Below are positions 58,718 to 64,000 of a stretch of DNA of 64,000 bases, one piece after another. The stretch comes from Smithella sp. (GTDB lineage Bacteria; Desulfobacterota; Syntrophia; Syntrophales; Smithellaceae): NCBI GenBank assembly GCA_012510495.1, contig JAAZHX010000109.1, forward strand, positions 62,001-126,000, read 5' to 3'. Below the pieces are notes generated by a model. That model was not told the DNA's origin. It ran no database searches and saw only the letters and a program-made list of their open reading frames with translations. Within the stretch, counting starts at the first letter, position 1. Every line of letters begins with the position of its first letter. The translations under genes were made by a program, and so were the position numbers.

Positions 58718-59926
58718 TTATCCCACAACCGACGCCATTTTAAAGATCGGCAGATACATGGCGATAATCATGCCGCCGCAGACGCCGCCCAGAAAAACCA
58801 TCATCAAAGGCTCAATCATCGCGGTCATGCCCTTCACCGCCGCATCCACTTCGTCATCGTAAAAGTCGGCAATTTTGTTGAGCATAATATCCAAAGCGCC
58901 GGTGGCCTCGCCAACGGCGATCATTTGCACCACCATCGGCGGGAAAACGCCGGAGGTCGACAGCGGTTCGGCAATGGACTGACCTTCGCTGATGGCTTGG
59001 CGCGTCTTGACGACCGCCGTTTCAATGACGACATTCCCGGCGGTCTTGCTGACGATATTCAATCCCTCCAGAATCGGAACACCGGAGCTCATCATCGTGG
59101 CCAGCGTTCTCGTAAATTTGGCGACGGCGACTTTCCTGAGCACATTACCGATCAGCGGCGCCTTCAGCAGCAGCACATCAATTGTCCAGTGGCCTTTTTC
59201 CGTTTTATAAAACATTTTCAGGCCGATCACAATCGCGGCAATGATCACCCCGAGCACCCACCAGTAATTCTGCATGAATTCGCTCATTCCCACGACCACC
59301 TGTGTCGGACCGGGAAGCTCACCGCCCATATCCGCAAACATCTTTTGGAAGGTGGGAATGACTTTCAACAGCAGCAGCGTCACCACGCCGGCGGCAATGC
59401 ACAACACAGTAATGGGGTAGGTCATGGCGCTTTTGACGGCTGCTTTGAGTTTCATCGCATTTTCCAGATAATTGGAAAGGCGAGCCAGAACAATGTCCAG
59501 AATACCGCCCGCCTCGCCGGCGGCGATCAGGTTGACAAACAGGTCGTCAAAAACCTTCGGATGTTTTTTCAGCGCATCCGTCAGGCTTGTCCCCCCTTCG
59601 ATTTCCTCCTTGATCGTCCGGAGGATTTTAGCAAACGCCTTATTCTCTTCCTGTTCGGCCAGAATGCCCAGGCATTGAATAAGCGGCAAACCGGCGTCGA
59701 TCATCGTGGAGAAAATCCGGCAGAATACCACCACGTTTTTTTCTTCCACGCCTCCCTGAAGGAAAGGAATGTTTTCCAGAAGGTCTTTCGGTTTTGGCTT
59801 GACGGTTATGGATTTGAATCCCTGCCGCCGTAAAGCCGTGCGTACGACCGGCTCATCGGCGGCTTCCATCTCGCCTTTTTTGACCTCGCCCCTTTTCGTC
59901 GTTCCTTCCCAAAGGAAAACCGACAT
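58718..59926 (-). CDS. pilC: Type IV pilus / type II secretion inner-membrane platform protein (PilC/GspF)
   Basis: 402 residues from the ATG at 59926 (MSVFLWEGTTKRGEVKKGEMEA, the PilC start). Two repeated T2SSF domains (GLPLIQCLGILAEQEEN ... FVNLIAAGEAGGILD and SGVPILEGLNIVSKTAGN ... MVVQMIAVGEATGALD) flank hydrophobic segments, three in total. It anchors the assembly ATPase at the inner membrane. No other pilus gene is adjacent. The 3' end lies 5 bp from the opposed tRNA-Pro. Confidence 0.9.
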   Translation of the reverse strand: MSVFLWEGTTKRGEVKKGEMEAADEPVVRTALRRQGFKSITVKPKPKDLLENIPFLQGGVEEKNVVVFCRIFSTMIDAGLPLIQCLGILAEQEENKAFAKILRTIKEEIEGGTSLTDALKKHPKVFDDLFVNLIAAGEAGGILDIVLARLSNYLENAMKLKAAVKSAMTYPITVLCIAAGVVTLLLLKVIPTFQKMFADMGGELPGPTQVVVGMSEFMQNYWWVLGVIIAAIVIGLKMFYKTEKGHWTIDVLLLKAPLIGNVLRKVAVAKFTRTLATMMSSGVPILEGLNIVSKTAGNVVIETAVVKTRQAISEGQSIAEPLSTSGVFPPMVVQMIAVGEATGALDIMLNKIADFYDDEVDAAVKGMTAMIEPLMMVFLGGVCGGMIIAMYLPIFKMASVVG

Positions 59927-60047
59927 AAGTGTAAACATCCTTCCTTCTTGATCAGGCGCCATTTTTTTGTGGGTGCATCATAAACCATCTTCCGTGCGGT
60001 TTCAACCGGTTAAATTCAGAAACCTTCGCTGCCTGACCATTGCGCCA

Positions 60048-60803
60048 TCACGTCCGGAGACCGGCCGGCTTCACCAGCCGCTGAAGCAGTATTTCGTATT
60101 GAATGATCCCTGCCGCCACAGCGACATTCAAAGAATCAAAATTCCCCGCCATCGGAATCGAAATGATAAAATCGCACTTCTTCCGGATCAGCGGCCGCAA
60201 TCCTCTGGATTCGCTTCCCAAAACCAGGGCCACCGGCACACCAAAACTCTGTTCTCTGATGTTTTTCCCCCCGCGGGCATCCGCCCCATAAATCCAGAAA
60301 CCTTTGTTTTTCAGATCATCGATTGTCCGGGACAGATTCGTCACGCGGGCAACCGGCAGGTGCTGGGCGCTGCCGGCCGACGACTTCATGACCGCGGGCG
60401 TGACGGACGCCGACCGGTCGGCCGGGATCACGACGCCGTTGGCGCCCAGACAATAGGCGCTGCGGATCACGGATCCCAGATTTTGCGGATCCAGAATGCC
60501 GTCAAGAATCAAAACCAGGTCCTGGAACAGGCGCGGGCTGCGGTTTTTCAACACGTCTTCCAGGTCGGCGTAGGCAAACGCGTCGCGAAAACCGGCAATA
60601 CCCTGATGACCGGTCTGACCCGTCAATCCATCCAGACGTTGGCGGGGCACCCATTCGACGGGAATGTTCTTTTGCCTCGCCAAAGCCAGAATTTCCTGAA
60701 GCGGCGGACCGCTCCGGCCTTCGGCAATCAAAATTTTTTTCAAGGGGGTCGTGTCCCGGGAAAGGAGAACCTTGATGGGGTTGATGCCGTAAACTGCCTC
60801 CAT
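60048..60803 (-). CDS. rlmB: TrmH-family 2'-O-ribose methyltransferase (RlmB-like)
   Basis: 251 residues from the ATG at 60803 (GGAGG 6 nt upstream). N-terminal substrate domain (EAVYGINPIKVLLS), then SPOUT motifs: LILDGILDPQNLGSVIRSAYCLGANGVVIP, LGSESRGLRPL and FDSLNVAVAAGI, with the knot. Most like RlmB, which methylates G2251 of 23S rRNA, but a tRNA role cannot be excluded. Confidence 0.88.
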   Translation of the reverse strand: MEAVYGINPIKVLLSRDTTPLKKILIAEGRSGPPLQEILALARQKNIPVEWVPRQRLDGLTGQTGHQGIAGFRDAFAYADLEDVLKNRSPRLFQDLVLILDGILDPQNLGSVIRSAYCLGANGVVIPADRSASVTPAVMKSSAGSAQHLPVARVTNLSRTIDDLKNKGFWIYGADARGGKNIREQSFGVPVALVLGSESRGLRPLIRKKCDFIISIPMAGNFDSLNVAVAAGIIQYEILLQRLVKPAGLRT

Positions 60804-60832
60804 GCTCCGCCTCCCGTCTGGTTGAGATAGAG

Positions 60833-61591
60833 TCATTCGCGGTTTCGGGCTTCCAAGCCGTCGGCAATCTCCCGGATGATCCGGCGGCAGGCCTCCAGCG
60901 GATCCTGAGCCTGCCGGATGGGTCTGCCCACGACAATGTAATCGGCGCCTGCCGAAATCGCTTCCAAGGCGCTGAGCGTTCTTTTTTGATCATCCGCCGC
61001 CTTTTCATCGGATGCGCGAATACCGGGCGTCACAATCAGAAAATCGTCACCCAGCGTCCGCCTCAGCGCGGAGATATCCCTGGGCGAAGCCACCACCCCC
61101 GACGCTCCGGCCTCACGGGCCATTTTCGCCAGATGCAGAACCAGTTCGCCTGCCGTTTTTTCAAAACCGACTTCCGTCAGATCCTGATCGTTCAAACTGG
61201 TCAGCACCGTCACGGCCAGCACGAAAGGACATCCAACGCCCCTCTTTTCGGCGCAGGCGGCCGCGGCCCGGACGGTTTCCCGAATCATCCTGCTTCCGCC
61301 GGATGCGTGCACATTGAACATCTCCACATTCAGCGCCACAGCAGCTTCACCGGCGCGGGCCACCGTGTTGGGAATATCGTGAAACTTGAGATCCAGAAAC
61401 ACCCGTCCGCCTTTTTGCCGGATGCGCTCCACGACGGCCGGTCCGGCGGACGTAAACAATTCCTTGCCGACTTTGAACAGGCCGACGCTGCCGGAAAGAC
61501 GGTCAACCCAGGAAAGAGCCTCATCAGCGTCCGGCGCATCCAGCGCGAAGATCAGCCGGTCCTGGGGCCGCCTACTCGATATATTCTTCAT
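60833..61591 (-). CDS. pyrF: Orotidine 5'-phosphate decarboxylase
   Basis: 252 residues. The catalytic Asp-Lys-Asp motif is in VFLDLKFHDIPNTV; the phosphate-binding parts are TPGIRAS and YIVVGRPIRQA. Last step of UMP synthesis. The start lies 20 nt inside the end of rpoZ, with no better internal start, so the two genes overlap. Confidence 0.95.
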   Translation of the reverse strand: MKNISSRRPQDRLIFALDAPDADEALSWVDRLSGSVGLFKVGKELFTSAGPAVVERIRQKGGRVFLDLKFHDIPNTVARAGEAAVALNVEMFNVHASGGSRMIRETVRAAAACAEKRGVGCPFVLAVTVLTSLNDQDLTEVGFEKTAGELVLHLAKMAREAGASGVVASPRDISALRRTLGDDFLIVTPGIRASDEKAADDQKRTLSALEAISAGADYIVVGRPIRQAQDPLEACRRIIREIADGLEARNRE

Positions 61592-61841
61592 CGCCGATAA
61601 ACTCTGTGTTGTCCGGTATCGGTTTGAAATCTTCCTGTGTCCCGTTTAAAAATTCAGGATGGGCATAAACGACCTTCCCCCGGGCGATTTCCCGAAGCGC
61701 AAGAACAATCTCGCGGTTCTTGCTTTCCATCAACGGCTTGGACCCTTTCAGCAGCTGCCGCGCGCGCTTGGACGCCAGCGACACCAGACCGAACCGGGTT
61801 TTCGCCACAACGAGAGAATCTTCTATGGTAATTCTGGCCAT
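61572..61841 (-). CDS. rpoZ: DNA-directed RNA polymerase subunit omega
   Basis: 89 residues: MARITIEDSLVVAKTRFGLVSLASKRARQLLKGSKPL, then NREIVLALREIARGKV, typical of omega. The tail is acidic (FIGDEEYIE). The gmk-rpoZ order is standard in bacteria. Overlaps pyrF by 20 nt. Confidence 0.95.
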   Translation of the reverse strand: MARITIEDSLVVAKTRFGLVSLASKRARQLLKGSKPLMESKNREIVLALREIARGKVVYAHPEFLNGTQEDFKPIPDNTEFIGDEEYIE

Positions 61842-61855
61842 GAATCAAACACCTC

Positions 61856-62479
61856 CTACACCTCTTTTTTAATCGATAAATATAAATGACGCATTGTGCC
61901 GCGTAAACGGCTTGTTTTGCACTTTTCCGCCTGGTAAATCGCGATCAACTGCCCCACAGCCGTGTCCAGATCTTCGTTTATGACGACGTAATCATACCAC
62001 AAAACTTCTTCAAGTTCACTTGCGGCCTGGGCAAAACGTTTTTGGATCGCCTCCGGCGTCTCGTGCCCGCGCTTTTGCAGGCGTTTCAGGAGTTCGTCCA
62101 AAGAAGGGGGCAGCACAAAAACAAAGACGCCTTCCCGTAATTTTTTCTTCATTTCCTTTGCCCCGCGCGGTTCAATGTCGAGCAGCAGATCCTTCCCGCG
62201 AATGAGCGCATCCTCGAGCGTGCCGCCGGATGTCCCGTAAAGTTCCCCATAATTTTCCACCCATTCGACAAATTCGCCTTGGTCAATCCGGCGCTGAAAT
62301 TCTTCGCGGGTAATAAAACGATAATCTTTTCCGTCGATCTCGTTAGGACGCGGTGCCCGCGACGTAAAGGAAACAGAGAATTCCATGTCCGGACAGGCCG
62401 CCAGCAACCGTCGGCAGATACTGCTTTTTCCCGACCCGGAGGGGGCGGACAAAACGATGCAAAGTCCTTTTTCCGTCAT
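61856..62479 (-). CDS. gmk: Guanylate kinase
   Basis: 207 residues. P-loop LSAPSGSGKSSICRRL, GMP-binding SFTSRAPRPNEIDGKDYRFITREEF and YGTSGGTL, then LLDIEPRGAKEMKKK (LDIDVQGA in most relatives). Phosphorylates GMP to GDP. ATG at 62479 is chosen; a TTG four codons upstream is possible. It lies 4 nt after yicC. Confidence 0.95.
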   Translation of the reverse strand: MTEKGLCIVLSAPSGSGKSSICRRLLAACPDMEFSVSFTSRAPRPNEIDGKDYRFITREEFQRRIDQGEFVEWVENYGELYGTSGGTLEDALIRGKDLLLDIEPRGAKEMKKKLREGVFVFVLPPSLDELLKRLQKRGHETPEAIQKRFAQAASELEEVLWYDYVVINEDLDTAVGQLIAIYQAEKCKTSRLRGTMRHLYLSIKKEV

Positions 62480-62483
62480 CCGT

Positions 62484-63362
62484 CTACTCAATATTCTGCG
62501 CCTGTTCGCGCAATTTACCCAGCTCGCTTTTCACCTCGATCACCCGGCGGGCAATTTCCACGTCGCTGCTCTTGGAACCGATCGTGTTGATTTCACGGTT
62601 CATTTCCTGAAGAAGAAAGTCGATTTTGCGGCCTTCGGCCTCATCGCTTGCGAGCAGTTCCTCAAGTTGACCGATATGGCTCTGCATACGAACGATCTCC
62701 TCCGTGATGTCGCACCTCTCCGCCAGGATGGCGATTTCCTGGGCCAGGCGGGCGGCATCCGGCTCGATCCCCTCCGTCAACTCCCTGATGCGCTCGCAAA
62801 GACGCTTCTGGTAATCCAACACGACCTGCGGCGCGCGCAGACGAACGGCTTCCATCGTTTCCCGGATCGCCTGAAGCCGGTTGTGCATATCGGAAAACAG
62901 GGCAATCCCTTCCTCCTGCCGCATATGGGCCAGCATCGACAAAGCTTCCTGCAAGGTCTGTTCAACCCGGCTCAAAAAAGCGGCCTCCAACTGCGTTTCC
63001 GCGGGCGGCGTAAAAATATCCCGAAAGCTGATCAGGTTCTGAAGGCTGACGGCTTCCCGAAAATCGAATTCATTTTTCAGACGGGTCAGCACATCCACGT
63101 AGCCGCGCGCAATCTCCAGATTCAGATTCACCCTCGAGGGTTCGTCGCTCTCGCCCTCCAGGCGGATGGAAACATCAATGCGGCCGCGCTTGAATTTTTC
63201 CCCGATTTTCTTCTTGTATTCCATCTCCAGCGGATAGAGGGCGGCGGGTGTCCGCAGAGCGATTTCCAGAAACCGGTGATTTACGGATTTGGCTTCCACC
63301 ACAATGTTCCGGCCGTCGCAGATCGTTTCCACCCGGCCGTAACCGGTCATGCTTTTAATCAT
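62484..63362 (-). CDS. yicC: YicC/YloC family protein (endoribonuclease)
   Basis: 292 residues from the ATG at 63362: MIKSMTGYGRVE is the family start and EMNREINTIGSKSSDVEIARRVIEVKSELGKLREQAQNIE the family end. AAGG 8 nt upstream; the track extends 47 codons too far. YicC-type proteins are reported to be RNases. The yicC-gmk-rpoZ order is conserved in many bacteria. Confidence 0.93.
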   Translation of the reverse strand: MIKSMTGYGRVETICDGRNIVVEAKSVNHRFLEIALRTPAALYPLEMEYKKKIGEKFKRGRIDVSIRLEGESDEPSRVNLNLEIARGYVDVLTRLKNEFDFREAVSLQNLISFRDIFTPPAETQLEAAFLSRVEQTLQEALSMLAHMRQEEGIALFSDMHNRLQAIRETMEAVRLRAPQVVLDYQKRLCERIRELTEGIEPDAARLAQEIAILAERCDITEEIVRMQSHIGQLEELLASDEAEGRKIDFLLQEMNREINTIGSKSSDVEIARRVIEVKSELGKLREQAQNIE

Positions 63363-63379
63363 TTTCAAACCTTCCGCCG

Positions 63380-63928
63380 TTAAACGGCCCGCTGTTCGTC
63401 GCCTCGCATTTTCAGCTGCAACAGATAGCGGGACCGGATCGCCCCGAGCATCGTCCACAGCTTCTCGTTTGCATAATCCGGATACGTCCAGGGCAGGGAA
63501 CAAAACTTTTTGGCCTGATAAATCAGGGTCAAATCCGCGTAAATCCCATCCCGCAAATAGGGCCGGTGCGTATAGCCTTTGCCCGTGGCCAGGATCAGAT
63601 GGGCCTGCGACAGGTAACCGGGATCAATATTCACCTGCCGGCTGCTTCCCAAAAGCGTCCGGCCCTCGATTTCATTCGCGGCCAGCTTGATGTCCGGCAA
63701 ATGTTCCGGCCGGATCAGCCCCTCCATCGACACAAAACGCCGGACCAGCGCCGGTCCCATTTCCGGCATATAATATGCCGTGTCATCAAAAGGAATCTGC
63801 GCGCTGACGTAGTCCGGCCGGCCGTACAGGTCGGACAACCGGCGGATCGCGTCGTTAATCAAGTTTCCCGCCGGCGCGAAAACACTGAAGATCAGCTTGA
63901 CCGCCGCGGCCTGCGTCGGTTTGCTCAT
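63380..63928 (-). CDS. DUF4416 family protein
   Basis: 182 residues: AAVKLIFSVFAPAGNLINDA, YVSAQIPFDDTAYYMPEMG, then GRTLLGSSRQVNIDPGYLSQAHLILATGKGY and RDGIYADLTLIYQAKKF. This sequence pattern matches DUF4416, a family of unknown function frequent in Desulfobacterota. Its start overlaps the heptose-kinase stop (ATGA) and yicC follows 18 nt downstream, so it may be in one operon with them. Confidence 0.85.
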   Translation of the reverse strand: MSKPTQAAAVKLIFSVFAPAGNLINDAIRRLSDLYGRPDYVSAQIPFDDTAYYMPEMGPALVRRFVSMEGLIRPEHLPDIKLAANEIEGRTLLGSSRQVNIDPGYLSQAHLILATGKGYTHRPYLRDGIYADLTLIYQAKKFCSLPWTYPDYANEKLWTMLGAIRSRYLLQLKMRGDEQRAV

Positions 63929-64000
63929 AACACGCCGATCAATTCTTCCTGCGACACGGTGGACGTTCCGACTTTGCCCACGACAATGCCCGCCGCGTGG
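63925..64000 (-). CDS. C-terminal end of a PfkB-type kinase, probably heptose-7-phosphate kinase (partial)
   Basis: Only 24 residues are in the window: HAAGIVVGKVGTSTVSQEELIGVL. The segment AAGIVVGKVGTSTVS is the usual end of RfaE1/HldE heptose-phosphate kinases of lipopolysaccharide core synthesis. The gene continues beyond base 64000, so the assignment is provisional. Confidence 0.7.
   Translation of the reverse strand, partial: HAAGIVVGKVGTSTVSQEELIGVL

Overview
The window looks like a chromosomal segment of an anaerobic member of the former Deltaproteobacteria (Desulfobacterota), most likely near Syntrophus/Smithella (Syntrophales). This rests on gene content rather than on a search: Fe-S-rich P-loop ATPases with inserted ferredoxin domains, an EFR1-type flavodoxin-ferredoxin, two selenoprotein peroxiredoxins, a PilC-type pilus protein, a heptose-kinase tail and the style of the ribosomal proteins. 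No phage, transposase, CRISPR array or plasmid function was seen.

Region 1 (1-12.8 kb, plus strand) is a compact anaerobe-type cluster with many ATGA overlaps. It holds two NifX-family proteins, two MinD-like ATPases with inserted ferredoxin domains, an Mrp/NBP35 ATPase, TrmO, a DUF89 phosphatase-like protein, an unknown membrane protein, an FmdB zinc ribbon, a radical SAM enzyme, a methyltransferase, a J-domain protein and an MBL-fold hydrolase. After a hotdog thioesterase and an EFR1 protein comes a sulfur-handling trio (CoA-disulfide-reductase/rhodanese fusion, DUF1858-like and DsrE-like proteins) with its own promoter and palindromes.

Region 2 (13.0-14.4 kb, plus) carries two tandem selenoprotein peroxiredoxins. 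Each is split in the ORF track by an in-frame UGA and has a SECIS-like hairpin 17 nt downstream. The second has a signal peptide.

Region 3 (14.4-20.1 kb, minus) is a catabolic operon read leftwards from a strong promoter: iron alcohol dehydrogenase, aldehyde dehydrogenase, two-subunit CoA-transferase and acyl-CoA dehydrogenase. Together these could take an alcohol through aldehyde, acid and acyl-CoA to enoyl-CoA.

Region 4 (20.1-25.1 kb) is looser: about 0.87 kb without a convincing gene, an FMN split-barrel protein, an IscU-like scaffold, an enolase-superfamily enzyme, two decayed genes (HD-domain and AsmA-like) that keep both ends but have lost their middles, a metallophosphoesterase, a palindrome island and an EF-Tu-domain-2-like mini-protein.

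Region 5 (25.1-54.3 kb, minus) is a fused super-cluster for translation and transcription: tRNA-Thr/Tyr/Gly/Thr, rpmG, tRNA-Trp, secE, nusG, rplKAJL (with an L10 leader), rpoBC, rpsLG, tuf, the S10 and spc operons and the alpha operon to rplQ. fusA is absent between rpsG and tuf, adk is absent between secY and map, and no tuf follows the tRNA cluster.

Region 6 (54.3-64.0 kb, minus) has a two-gene AMMECR1/MEMO pair, a cysteine synthase fused to a cysteinyl-tRNA synthetase with an altered zinc site, a DUF1178 protein, tRNA-Pro (the only plus-strand tRNA), pilC, rlmB, pyrF, rpoZ, gmk, yicC, a DUF4416 protein and the end of a heptose kinase gene.
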